From positions 20,289,280 to 20,353,279 of the forward strand of contig OW203998.1 in the NCBI GenBank assembly GCA_934047225.1: 64,000 bases of DNA. Direction: 5' to 3'. Below the pieces are notes generated by a model, which worked only from the letters and a program-made list of their open reading frames with translations, did not search any database and had not been told where the DNA came from. Each line of letters begins with the position of its first letter. Positions within the stretch are counted from its first letter, which is position 1. The stretch is from Ypsolopha sequella (lineage: Eukaryota > Arthropoda > Insecta > Lepidoptera > Ypsolophidae). Below are positions 9,650-20,445 of the stretch, piece after piece. Both the position numbers and the translations under genes were made by a program.

Positions 9650-9860
9650 GAGTCAAGTTAAGATTTGACTAGAATGTCCGGACGCCAACGCCATCTAGTA
9701 GCGCGGGGCAGTCGACCAAACGAGAAAACTTGACTTCCTGTTTCCGGAGGTAGAAAAAGAAAATGGAAGCACGTGCGCGCGCGCTTCCCGCGCTCGATGA
9801 TGGACGGCGCGAGAGCGAGCGGTGCGACGACCCGTCATTAATTTACTGATTTTAGACACA
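9650..9860. promoter_or_regulatory. CpG-rich patch, possible promoter or element end
   Basis: This is among the most CpG-dense stretches of the window (GCACGTGCGCGCGCGCTTCC, GACGGCGCGAGAGCGAGCGG). ACGCCATCTAGTAGCGC is a phrase that recurs as CGCCATCTAGTG at 10233. No TATA box or initiator could be assigned. It may mark a transcription start or a GC-rich transposon terminus. Confidence 0.25.
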
Positions 9861-11725
9861 GACAGAAAGGTGTGTGCATGCCGTGCACCTTATATTCAGA
9901 TTTCGTCATTGTTTTATATCGCCTTTTATTTTGTACATTGATATCAACACAGACATTGTGAACTATGTGTGCTGTTTGTTATTTGTTGCTATGGCATCTT
10001 TATTGTTGTTATTTACTTTTAGGGTTCCGTACCCGTATTGTATTGTATCTTTACCGGTTTTATATTTTATTTTTACTACTTGCTCTATTTTCGGAGATAA
10101 AGGTGGACATCACAGAACTATTAATAATGTGGACATACATTTTTTTACAGTTTTTATTTAGTGTCACGACTCAGACTCACGAGGTAGAATTTGTCGGGGT
10201 CAATGTCTTTAAAGCAAAGCAGCATAACAACAACGCCATCTAGTGTCATGCACATTTATAGATGCAGCTGGAAACATACACTTTGCATATACTTTTTACG
10301 GAAACATTAAATTACCAACCGCAAACAACAATTTTGTATTATTTTGTTGCAATGTATTGATAGATATGTCACTCAGTCAGTCAGTCAGTGACAAAATAAG
10401 GGAACTTTGACTTGAGATATTTCGTAATCAAATATAGGTACACACTTGTTATTTGGGGGTAGAAGTAGGTTCAGTAAGTACTCTTGGTAAATGAAATTTC
10501 AGACTTCTTGCTTAACCCACCACGAAGATACAGGGGCTTGAAAGTGCCGTGAGTTGCTTCGAGAAAATGATGCTACGGCCGTTCCGCGTTTTTGTTTTGC
10601 GAGACTTGGCGAGACACAGCAGTGCCCCCAGAAAAGTAGAGTACATAACTCGTGAAAAAAAAATTCCATCTCGGCCAGCTTTATGCCTCGAAGGGAATTC
10701 TTAGCTTTTCCACTTCTTATGTATTCTACTATGTATTGCGTATCTACTTTTAAGTTTGTCGTTTCGGCGAGTTATCAATCAGCCTAGGTACAGAAAAGTA
10801 AAATTTAAATTTCCTGCAACTCCGCGCTGGTGAAGCCGCAGATAATACACAATATGGAATAAGGATTCGCTCAGTCTTGGTTATAATCACGGATTTAAAA
10901 CAATTATAGTACGTGGATGTATACGTTGCTGAAGTGTGCGTGAGCGCGCTTCCACTCACACGTGCACACAAGAACCCATACTTTTAATCAAGCGAAAATT
11001 TATAGAGTATCTTCAGGTTTATCGTTAACTGTATAAAAGCAAGTTAAGCTCATAGTAAATCAAGATGCTTAAGATAGCGCCATTACTAACTTTTATTATG
11101 TTTGTTTCTCATTTTCTAGGCCATAAATTTCAAGGGACACATTTAAATTTACTTTAAATTTATGGCAATAACAATAAAAAAGACACTACAAAAAAAAATA
11201 CAGCTATACATAAATATAATTAAGCGTTCGCACTATAAAGTAGTCGTTTCTACAGATTATTTGAAAGACTTTAAAAATTATGCTCTCCAAAACAAAATTA
11301 ATATTTTGCACTACAATCGAACCAACCAAAAACAATATCTTTAGCTTGTTTTACGGCTTTGGATACCAGTCCATTCAGCAAAATCGATATCTCTGACGAG
11401 CGTCTCTAGACAATAATCTAAAGCAGCAGAAAGCTGATAGAAAGAGACCAAACATGGAAATAAGGAAGAGGGAATGATAAAAGGTTTTATTTTGTGATGG
11501 TAAGATGATGATAGTTTTTTTTTATCTTACATGTAAACTTGACACGGTCTACCTCGCTTCGCTCATCGTCGCACCTATTATTAACTTTTGGTGAAAGATT
11601 TTCGTAAATTTCCTAATGCCGATAAATAAAGAGTACCTATCTATTTAAACATAATTAATGGAATAAGCAATTATCAGTTTAAAGTTAAATAATGCACTAC
11701 AATACTAATACTTGATTATTGTACA
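9861..11725. other. Gene-free stretch with minor repeats
   Basis: A TTTTAGGGTTCCGTACCC fragment of the AGGGTTCCG family lies at 10016-10033. A CAGT tetranucleotide run is at 10371-10390. ORFs at 9874-10243 overlap in two frames of hydrophobic, T-rich sequence. Those at 10750 and 11162 show no family signature. I support none of them as genes. Confidence 0.45.
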
Positions 11726-11870
11726 AAGTTATTTTTAAGGAAGAGAAATTTTAAAGCTGAAATTATTAATATTATACTGCAAACAATAATTTTCAAAGGA
11801 GACAAATTTTTAAGCTAGAATTATTAATATTATTGTCCAAAGTATTAATTTCAAAGAACCATTTTTTTAA
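11726..11870 (+). repeat. Degenerate ~60-bp tandem, about 2.3 copies
   Basis: AATTATTAATATTAT recurs about 59 bp apart (11761 and 11820), each followed by a CCAAAG or CAAACAATA motif and TAATTTTCAAAG or TAATTTCAAAG. AT-rich and non-coding. Confidence 0.55.
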
Positions 11871-11999
11871 AGCCTTTCTTTAGCTTCATTATTACTATTA
11901 TTATGTAGGTACACTTTTCAGTTACGAGCCCATAGGGCATTCATTTTATTTGAAAGGTATTCATGGAGCCAAACCAACAGTGAAGAGGCCTTTGGTACT

Positions 12000-12650
12000 A
12001 TTTAATTTAAATGTGAGATGGCTGCATCCATGGAGGCCACTCCCTCAATGTTTCATTGAGATACACTAACGGACAGTCCCCCACAGTTGCCAAGCTATTG
12101 CCAGGAAGAAATCGACATGGAGAGGACTATGAGGATGGGATGCTAAATGGACCGGATAACAGGGATAAAGAGTGAGATTTAAGTATGGCAGATAGTGACT
12201 TGCTGCTTGATAACTACCCAGCCGGATAGCCGTTGTGGGCCCCCTATCTAGCCACAATGGGATGGCCAGGGGGCAACACTATGTAAGCAGCTTAGGTTGT
12301 CGAGAGGTGTGTCTCGGGGCGCAAGATCCTTATACAGTCAAGTGTACCCAGCGTTATGACATTTTACACTTCCATCCTGGAGCATAGGTTGCGCTCTTGC
12401 ATCTCCACTCTGGCCGGCTGGTTAAGGCAAGCGCAGAGGCGGCGGCTGTGTTGCGCATGTGTGATAGTGTCCCCTGGAGGTAGGGTCCGTGGCTTAGAGT
12501 ATACATGTAAGATATAATACTCTAAGGTTCATGGTGTCGCCACTCATCATCGACCCGCCACGAGCCGCCCTGCGGTAACTGATTACACTGGAAGTACTGG
12601 ACATACCAGAGGGCTCGTCCATGGGGTCGTCACATCCCTACGCCTTGTTA
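12000..12650. other. GC-richer unclassified block, probably element-derived
   Basis: From about 12050 to 12640 the composition shifts to near-balanced GC, with phrases such as GGCCCCCTATCTAGCCACAA, CTCTGGCCGGCTGGTTAAGG and CATGGGGTCGTCACATCCCT. No long ORF, terminal repeat or tandem is visible. The 63-codon minus ORF at 12066 lacks any known domain. A LINE UTR or an old inserted element is the likeliest source. Confidence 0.35.
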
Positions 12651-13039
12651 TTATAGTGTATATTATTCATTATTATTAATGTTATTTATACATATTCCAA
12701 ATTTTTATGGTGGAAAGGTTTCTATAATTGAGATTAAAGTGAGGTTTTCTATTGTTTTCAAGCATTTTTCAGTGTATGCCCTCACGAACGGCTGGGCCGA
12801 TAGCGCGGCATTTAGGCAGGTTTAGCATTATCGAAACCCGGGGTAAAATTTAATAATGAAGGTGATCGATAAAAATACAATTTGAAAATTCACGAGAGGA
12901 CTTTATCGACGGATTACACCAAAATGTTTCCCCAATTTTTTAATTTTCAGTCTTTAGTTAATTTGTTTTAGTCGGGGAGACAGGTCTCATATTATCGGTG
13001 CGTCGCGTTTGTTTCAAACTTGGCTAACACACTCCCGTG
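12651..13039. other. Spacer without recognised feature
   Basis: ACGAACGGCTGGGCCGATAG near 12786 resembles phrases seen inside lepidopteran repeats but is too short to classify. Confidence 0.35.
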
Positions 13040-13165
13040 TGTACATACATACCTACACAAATATACTCACGCCTGTCTCCCAGAAGGATAGGCGGAGACT
13101 ACAGATTTACATCTGCTACGATCCTGACACACCTCTTTCGCTTATTTCATCTATCAATCTAGTAA
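13040..13165 (-). pseudogene. RTE retrotransposon 3' coding end
   Basis: On plus the order is CATACATACCTACAC, ACTCACGCCTGTCTCCCAGA, AGGATAGGCGGAGACTACAG and GCTACGATCCTGACACACCT. Read on minus this is the C-terminal part of RTE ORF2 (a VCQD-like segment, then PSGRQA-like end and stop) followed by a TATG tail. Most of the element is gone. Confidence 0.6.
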
Positions 13166-13812
13166 TACAAGCTCTTCTACCTACAATCTATGAATAAACA
13201 AGTGACCTTCATTCCTATGAAATATATATATTTATGTAATGTAGGTATATCAGATACACAGAGAACTAATTAATTTTAGGTTAACTCAAATATAATAAAT
13301 AATATTATAAATATATGCAATACATACAATAAATATATGCCTATCTCCGCCCATTCGATTAGTCTTCTTCTTCGCTTCTTTGTAATCGGATTCCAAATGC
13401 AACAGCAATGTTTAGGGCTATAAGATTCAGTTGCTTTTAGGAACACAAGGACAGGCGAAGATGTTTATTTGATTCTAGTTTTTATCTGCAGAAGCCATAA
13501 TTTTCGTAATTTGGACAGGAGCTGTCAAAATAACGACCCTCTGATCTAGAGCAGACAGATCAAAATAACATTTACCGAGTAATGAGCATCGTGTTTGATA
13601 TACAGACGATAAAGCACACTTCAATCAAAATTTACGTGCGTGTGACAGAAAAGAAAATTCAGTGCGACCTATATTTCTTGTTTGTCGCAAAGATAATAAG
13701 ATTTCACTCAGTTTGCGCGGATTCCTGCAGCAAATAATTCAGTTATGTAAAGATAACAAATGTTTATTTAACAGGTGTTTTCATTGGAGTGTATCCAGTT
13801 TTTAATAGGTTA
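13166..13812. other. AT-rich spacer
   Basis: No arm pairs, tandems or credible ORFs. AT-rich through 13200-13340. Confidence 0.4.
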
Positions 13813-13814
13813 TA

Positions 13815-14076
13815 TAAGGTCTTTCAATTTAAATGGAAAGTAATTTAGGTGGTGATTCAGTATCGTTAGTACATCACATTCCACTGCAAAGTACTTTTTT
13901 TGCGCGAACTTTTTCTTCACTTGTCCATACAAACTGAGTCAGCTGATCGGACCACTTTGTACTGAGAAGTGAAAAAAAAAGTTCGCGCAAAAAAAAGTGT
14001 TTTGCAGTGGAATGTGATGTATTAACGATACTAAATCAGCTCCTAAATTACTTTCCATTTAAATTGAAAGACCTTG
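13815..14076. mobile_element. Palindromic MITE, family B copy 2
   Basis: Same arms as 7414-7675 and the same TA flanks (13813-13814, 14077-14078). Its asymmetric core reads CTGAGTCAGCTGATCGGACC, the reverse complement of the core of copies 1 and 3, so this copy sits in the opposite orientation although its arms look alike. Confidence 0.9.
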
Positions 14077-14154
14077 TATAGAATGTGTACCTAACGAGAA
14101 AAAAACCTATAGTTTTATTGACGAGCTGTTCTATAAGTTATCATTTATAGCGCT

Positions 14155-15366
14155 CAGAACTTTGTTTGTTTTATTTATTACACTTAATGTACAAAAAAGT
14201 ATTAAACAAAACATAAAAAGATTGATATTGTGCAAAGGCGGCACTTATTGCTAATAGCAATATCTACCGGGCAACCTTTGGGTGAAAGAGAAAGTGAGAA
14301 AAAAGGGAGCATGTAAATGTTAAATAGAATAAATTACATAAAGTTATTTACGATTAATAACTAACGATATTAATAAACGAGTACATAAATTTACACAAAA
14401 AATAAAGTATTGTAAAATAAATTAGCATAATATATATAATAAATCACCGATAATTTTGTAAGAAATGCACATTAATAAATAATGGATATGTTAGGGGTTA
14501 TAGTAAAATAGTGAGCTTTAAGTTTAATTTTGTTTTTTTTTTTAAATACGACACATTTAAACGGATTCAGGTAGGCGATTCCATAACCGAGTATAGTACG
14601 TTTCAAATACCAAGGCCCCATTGCACTTTAGACGGTCATTAGGCGTTAACAATAGGGTTAGTGATAATAAAAGATGAAGTACGTTTCAAATACCAAGGCC
14701 CTATTGCACTAGAAACTTAACAATGGGGCTCATAATGTTTGCCTTTTGTTATCTAATGTGGAGCATTTGGCACGCGTATCTGGCCAGGTATCTTTTGTTA
14801 TCACTATCCTATTGTTAACGCCTAATGACCGTCTAAAGTGCAATGGGGCCTTTGAAACGTACTATACCATGCACGGAGTAAAAACCATTTTTATGTGTAG
14901 GCATACGCAAGTTTTTGTGGTTGACAGGGCGTTGCAGTCTGCCTCGATCAGAATAGAAACTAAAACGTTCCTGTAGATAGTTAGGTGCAGAAGCATTGTT
15001 GAGGACAGTGAAGAGAACAGAGAGGATATGAGTATTTCTACGAAAACGAATGGTGAGCCATTTTAGCTGTGTGCGAAATTCATAAACATGGTCAGTTCTG
15101 AAGGCGCTCAGCTTGTTAACAATCTCTACGGTGATATCAAGGAAGCAAGAGTGAGCATAATCGAGAATTGGAGGAAGGAAGGATTTTGCTAACATAATTT
15201 TGGTTTGAATGGGCAGGAAGTTCTGCAAACGTCTAAGTGAGTAGAAGGTTCCAAACATCTTTCTGCTAAGTGATTCAATAGGAAATGCCCAAGACAGTGT
15301 ATTGTCAAATATAACACCCAAGTTTTTTACAGTATATGAAGTGATAGAAAGTATAGATATTGTCAA
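14155..15366 (-). pseudogene. Non-LTR retrotransposon ORF2 C-terminus, split by a MITE
   Basis: The minus strand from 15366 encodes the region after the reverse transcriptase catalytic core: VKNLGVIFDNTLSW, then RRLQNFLPIQTKIMLAKS, PPILDYAHSCF, EFRTQLKWLTIRFRRN and NGFYSVHGI. This fits jockey/CR1-like elements, whose ORF2 ends similarly. At 14862 the frame enters a palindromic MITE. Coding resumes beyond it at about 14590 as RLWNRLPESV, then stops appear. The 3' UTR runs down to about 14155 (TTTATTTATTACACTTAATG on plus). The 5' side is truncated near 15370, so endonuclease and catalytic RT are missing. The copy is dead. Confidence 0.85.
14596..14862. mobile_element. Palindromic MITE inserted in LINE ORF2
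   Basis: The ends GTACGTTTCAAATACCAAGG and CCTTTGAAACGTAC are inverted, with TA at 14594-14595 and 14863-14864 (TATA on both sides). The arms include GCACTTTAGACGGTCATTAG with TAACGCCTAATGACCGTCTA. The left side holds a second GTACGTTTCAAATACCAAGG at 14681, so the left arm has been partly duplicated. It splits the host LINE between HGI and RLWN. Confidence 0.85.
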
Positions 15367-15397
15367 GAATTACGAGAAACGTTTCTAAAAGTACGAG

Positions 15398-15849
15398 CAG
15401 GAGCTGTATTTTTGAATCACTCGCCGTAAATCGTATATACACGCACGAAAAAAATCACGTGCGAAATTCAATTCGATTGGTCACGATTTTACGTATTTTT
15501 GAATCAGTAGAAATCAATGTAAACGGTTTTCGTTTCACGCAGAAAAAATTTAAACCGGAAAGCAATATATAATCCGTTGATTTTAAAAACCGGTAATGAA
15601 TGTAATGAACGGAACGTAAATTAAAAAGTTATAATGTCACGTCAGTCTCATCGATGCATCGACATCGACATTTTCTTCTTGTCATTCTTGCATAGTTTCT
15701 AGTAGAAATCAGAAAACGAGTGGGTCAGATCACTCGTTGCAGAATTCACGGAGAGAATTTTCAAAAATACTGATTTCAAGTTTTCGTATGCGAATCATGC
15801 GGATTCATATCCAAATTGAAATTCGAATGATTCAAAAATACAGCTCCTG
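15398..15849. mobile_element. 452-bp element with perfect 22-bp TIRs
   Basis: The left end CAGGAGCTGTATTTTTGAAT plus CA (15398-15419) equals the reverse complement of the right end at 15828-15849 without mismatch. The interior has no credible ORF. A 3-bp or 8-bp target duplication is not visible, so the superfamily is open. It directly abuts the 5' truncation of the LINE at 15366. Confidence 0.75.
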
Positions 15850-16788
15850 ATCATAAAAATAAAACACAAAGTTAGTCAGTAAAATGTGTGCTAATTGATA
15901 GTTTCGTGTATGTTTCAGAAATAGGGCGGTCGATGACTTACATATTTACTTTTACCGCATTAGTATTGCTTTCCAGGACGGCAATTCTGGCACATGCGAC
16001 AATTTGCGAGGGCTGAAGGCGGGCGATTTTGAGAAGCTCTTTGTACAGAAACGTAACAAGATTTTGAAATAAAAACCTTTTGCGCGGATTCATAACATGT
16101 GTTTACATGTCTTTTAAGGAATTTTACTTCGTAGAAATATCATCACACAGCATTTATTACGTATGAAACACATAGCGCGTTAAAAATGTTGCGAGAATAA
16201 CCGCCCTGGACGGCGATACTGGCGCGTGCGCAAAAATTGCGAAAGCAGAAAAATCACGGATATCTATAAAAAAAATCATTAATTTCCGTAGAAAATCCAT
16301 TGTAAAATCACACGAAATCTACCGCAGCTTGCTAGAATCACCGTCCTGGTTTTAGGGTCGTGCGTCGAATTAAAAAATGTCGTGAAAATGTACAGGTTCC
16401 ATCAATGCAAATGTACTTTGCTAAGAAATACTTTTTTCTACTACCTTTATGAAAAAGTTCCAATTAATACTCGAAATTAGTTTTGAAAATTGAACTTGCC
16501 GGGCCCCGTTCCGGAATGACTATCAGGTCAGTTTGAAATATCGTATTGAAATTTCATTTATTGCAAAATTAGGTTCTTTTTGACGTTTGTCTTCATTTCA
16601 TGCTAAATTAAGTTCTTTTTGACGTCCTTAGTTTGTCTTTACAATCGAAATTCCCTGCGTTCCGATTCATAACATAATTGATTGTATCGCGTCTGACACT
16701 CTTTTTTCGCAAAATGATACTGGCCATAAATAAAAGCCGCCGGCCGAAACCTGGAAAAAAAAGGTAAAAACTGTGCCGCACTTTGGAA
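15850..16788. other. Region with two diverged internal duplications
   Basis: CCAGGACGGCAATTCTGGCA (15974) and CCTGGACGGCGATACTGGCG (16204) head related blocks about 230 bp apart, both followed by a TTGCGA word; a third partial CCGTCCTGG is at 16341. AAATTAGGTTCTTTTTGACG (16565) recurs as AAATTAAGTTCTTTTTGACG (16605). Non-coding. Confidence 0.45.
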
Positions 16789-17040
16789 AGATAGATAGAT
16801 AGATAGATATAGATAGATATAATCTTTATTTACTCAGCACTATCAACAAATTAATTCAAACACATTTTAGATATAAAACAAAATGAAGTTTCAAACATAT
16901 TTTAGATACAAAACAAAATGAATTGCTGGGTAAAAAGGCCCTGACTCAGCATGTGTTGCAGCCAGTAAGTAGACTACAACGCTGTTATTATGCCAGAACC
17001 ATTGTTTTGTCACGCATACTTCCGACATTTTAATGCATAC
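16789..17040 (-). mobile_element. LINE 3' end with GATA-repeat tail
   Basis: A GATA run (16789-16821) is followed by AATCTTTATTTACTCAGCAC, the layout of a minus-strand non-LTR element ending in a TATC microsatellite. A 35-bp segment (CAAACACATTTTAGATATAA, 16858) is repeated at 16893. No coding part is readable. Confidence 0.45.
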
Positions 17041-17239
17041 TTACATAGATACAAATAGTTACAGTATAATACATACTACTATTTTAATTATATAACATTA
17101 GTAATCAACAATAATGGTGTACAATAAACATACATAGATAATAAGCGAGTAAGTGAGTAATCAAAGTTATAAAATACATTAAATTTAAAAGGGAAAATTA
17201 AATATTTAAATGCATAAATCAGGTAGTAGAAAAAGTATC

Positions 17240-17316
17240 GTTCGCAACGAGTAAAAATGGCTTTTCTTACCCTCGAAATGTAAGAAAATCCGCCATTTTA
17301 TACTCGTCACGAAATA
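17240..17316. repeat. 77-bp imperfect hairpin
   Basis: AACGAGTAAAAATGGCTTTT then CTTAC pairs with GTAAGAAAATCCGCCATTTT and ATACTCGT across a 12-bp loop. Confidence 0.55.
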
Positions 17317-17398
17317 TACTATTTATTTGAAACACCCCATAAATTAATATATTAAATATATTTTCTCTTAGTCCAAATAAAACTTTCTCAAACTATTT

Positions 17399-17735
17399 TT
17401 TAGGGTTCCGTACCTGAAGGGTACCAAATGGGAAATGATTGCTAAACTTCCGCTGTCCGTCCGTCCGTCTATCAGGGTCTACAGCTTCAGTGTTATAAGC
17501 TTCATTGAAATTTTCACACAATACTATGGCCACTATAACGGCAAACAAAAAAAACTCAAGGGTGGTGGGTCCCTATAAGAAAATTTCCTAAAAGTAGCAT
17601 TTTCTAAAGTTTCATGTTTCTAAGATGACCGAAAAATATGAAAACACATTGTAATAGGTGATTTGAATACGTAAAGATTAAAGTTAATCATAGCGGTTAT
17701 GATATTAGAGTTCCGTACACATTTTAGTAGTTTAT
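17399..17735 (+). mobile_element. AGGGTTCCG-family element, interrupted
   Basis: TTAGGGTTCCGTACCTGAAG, GGGTACCAAATGG and CCGCTGTCCGTCCGTCCGTC mark the 5' part. The family 3' end (GGTACGGAACTCTCGGACTC then GCAATTGGCC) appears at 18432-18468. The 700 bp between hold the repeat at 17736, which suggests insertion into this copy. Confidence 0.65.
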
Positions 17736-18130
17736 GCTACAAGGGCGAAAAGGAATAAATTACGAGCGTAGCGAGTGTTTTAAACGTAACCGAGCAATTT
17801 ATTGCTCTTACGTCCGTGTATCAGACTACGTTTTTCAATGCATAGTGTGAGGAAATAAAACAAATATAATCTTGTGAATTTTCAGTTATGTTGGCTCAAA
17901 AGGACTGTATCCAGAGCCGTTAAACAGTGGGAAAAAAAGTATAACATTTATGGTACACAGGAAAGGTTGCAGGTTAGCCAACTTCTCGTATATTCCTGTT
18001 CGGTTTTATTGCATAAAAAGTGGGCCTTTACGAGCACTTGCATTGAAAAAACATTTAAGCTCTTATGCTCTATGTTTCAATTGTGCAGGTCCTTAATAAT
18101 ACATTCCTACATACAATATGTAGTATGAAA
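17736..18130 (+). repeat. ~400-bp repeat, inverted partner of 32836-33260
   Basis: Shared words in order are GGGCGAAAAGGAATAAATTA, CGAGCAATTTATTGCTCTTA, ACGTTTTTCAATGCA, AAAAGGACTGTATCC, TATGGTACACAGGAAAGGTT and AAAAAGTGGGCCTTTACGAG. The partner reads them on the other strand. The 84-codon ORF at 17874 (LKRTVSRAVKQWEKK) is interrupted in the partner and has no recognised domain, so it is not called. Confidence 0.75.
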
Positions 18131-18507
18131 ATATAAAAGTAGATTTCTAAGATTTAGTATAATTCGGTCGAGGATTTTTCTCAAAATTCAATGTTTGATA
18201 TGTCAGAAGGGTTCCACATCCAATAAATCCAATTACGTTATCTTAAAAGTGGTTCGTTTGTAATACAGAATAAATTACATTCATTCAATAAAGCTCAGAT
18301 TTGTTTCATTTTTTACGTATAGATTAGCAAAATATCGGCTTTTCAAAAGCGAAGTAGAATTTTAGTTGCTTGTTTGTGTCGCCTTAGTGTTGCTATGACA
18401 TATATATTGTTACATATCCGTATTGTGTACTGGTACGGAACTCTCGGACTCGCAATTGGCCAAAGTTTTGTAGTACGTCGGGAACTGGGAAATCTTTTGG
18501 AATATTA

Positions 18508-19145
18508 AGGTAACTCCGTCGGAAAAATTAGCAACTCGATTCATGGTGGTTTAAATTTCGATGTAAACCATAATAAAATAAAGTTAAAATCAGCTCGCAC
18601 CGCAACGTGGTTGTTACGCCAGTCGCTGCGGCTGATAAGTGCGGAAATAGTGTGTCTTTTATTATTTTTATGTAAAATAAAATGAATTTCCAAAAATTGA
18701 GAAAACCTTATCATTTTATATTGTTTTGTCTAGTAGTTTGTAAATTTTCATACTGTTTCGATCAAAACTGCAGCAGTTATCTTGTTACAAGTGGACAAAA
18801 AATCGAGAAATAAGGGTAAACTTAGAATTTTTTTGCTTCACTCATGGAATATTAAAATTAAATTCAGAAAAAACCACATCACTATTTGTATCATGTAGAT
18901 TACAATTTATTTTTCTTCTATTAAAAAATGCTATAAATACCGTATAAAATGGTTACAAAGTTACTCAGTTCAAGGTCGTTCCCATTGGGAGAAGCCTTAA
19001 GGCGATTACCGTCGCCAAATTAGCAGCTCGATCGAATATCGACGGAAACGACGTTGAAATAAACTTAATATCTGCGCGCAATGCATAGAGGTAGTTACAA
19101 CGCACGCTGCGTCCTTGATAGGGCGAAAAATAATACTTTTTACAA
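18508..19145 (+). repeat. Two diverged copies of one repeat, ~485 bp apart
   Basis: TAACTCCGTCGGAAAAATTA, GCAACTCGATTCATG and GTTGTTACGCCAGTCGCTGCG (18512-18630) correspond to GATTACCGTCGCCAAATTAG, CAGCTCGATCGAATA and AGTTACAACGCACGCTGCG (18996-19110). Non-coding. Confidence 0.5.
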
Positions 19146-20442
19146 GGACATAGTTGTTTAGTTGAATAATACTTTATTTACTTTATAATAGTTTTTATAG
19201 TTATCAAGTTTATCTATTTATCAAAGCATAAATGAATTAATTCGACCAAGCCACTTAGAAGCAGTAGGGAATTCAAGTCAAAAAACATCTTCCGCTTAAT
19301 TTTTTTTATATAGAAGTTTTGGTGGTATGAAAAAGAAAAATTTTGCATAGAGTTGATGTTGTCTTAGAATTGGTAATTTATAATACATTTTTTTCATTTC
19401 TTTTTGGTTTGGCCATAAACGAGGAGTAGGCTTTAGAAAGTAACAATTTCGCGATACTAATCCCTTTAATAAGTAGCATGTTTGTGATACAAAATTTATT
19501 GCAATTCGATTTAAAAAATAAACAACATTTCAGATTTATGTTTTTTAAATGACGGAACCCAGATTTAAACTGTCAAATTGCCACTTGACCGTGTATTTTA
19601 AGAGATACTTAGCAAATGTAATATGAGACAGAAAAAGGTCGGTACGGTAATCGCTTTACGAGTTTTTGTAATTCATTCGAAAGTACTTAAAAATTAAAAA
19701 TATTCGCAAAAAGAATTTAAAGCAGTCCGTTGTACGGGGTGTGATGGTTCCGTTAATGTACTTGTAATAAAATTAAAATAAAATAACGTCACTTTATTGC
19801 ATTTGAAAATCATCAAATCTTCGCGATACACCAAGAGCTGCCAGAAGTTTTTCGAAAGTCAGTCAACTGCACAGACCGACACTCCTTCATACAATCACTA
19901 CGAACTGTCAACTCTAAAGGTACAGCTAAAAATATTTGAAAGAAAGTAATTTCTGGGTCACTAGTACAGTTTATTTTTTAAATACTTTACTGTACGTGAT
20001 TAAGGAACCCCGGGCTGACTGCCAAACGTCGTCGGGCGACATGACTTCCCAAAACAACTCACCATGTTATGAAACAATAATAATGATCCTTATTTTCTCT
20101 GTATAAAGTTCGTTTTCTTGTTCACGAGATTCTATTTCAGGTGGTACGTTAGGGTTGTGCTTTAATTGGTTTTGTCTCCGTTCACACGCTCGCTACATGT
20201 GTTCCATATTCGAACGAAGAGCGCGTCTTTTGTTTGTATTTTTATTGTCTTTTACGGCTGCGTTGACATTGATATGTGACGCTGCTGAAGATGATAATAA
20301 GAGATACAATATACATACATATTGCTTTTTGAGACTGTAATTTTCTTGTGAGCGAGGGTTGGGCTAGGTAGAGTTTTGACGTGAATTCCATGAACGCATT
20401 CCAGAAATCCTTCGACATCAAAAACATCAACTTTTGAAAGCT
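19146..20442. other. Spacer without supported gene
   Basis: AT-rich to 19800, more balanced after. The plus ORF at 20155 contains a hydrophobic run (LLFVFLLSFTAALTLI) but starts at a non-ATG codon and lies opposite two minus-strand ORFs. I could not identify a product. Confidence 0.35.
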
Positions 20443-20445
20443 TAA

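Noticed and set aside
9874..10243. Two hydrophobic ORFs as membrane proteins
   Set aside because: They overlap in different frames of T-rich sequence and include an AGGGTTCCGTACC repeat fragment.
17874..18128. 84-codon ORF with RAVKQW segment as a gene
   Set aside because: Lies within a dispersed repeat whose partner copy at 33 kb does not keep the frame.
20155..20340. Signal-peptide-like ORF
   Set aside because: Starts at a non-ATG codon, antisense to two other ORFs, no family match.
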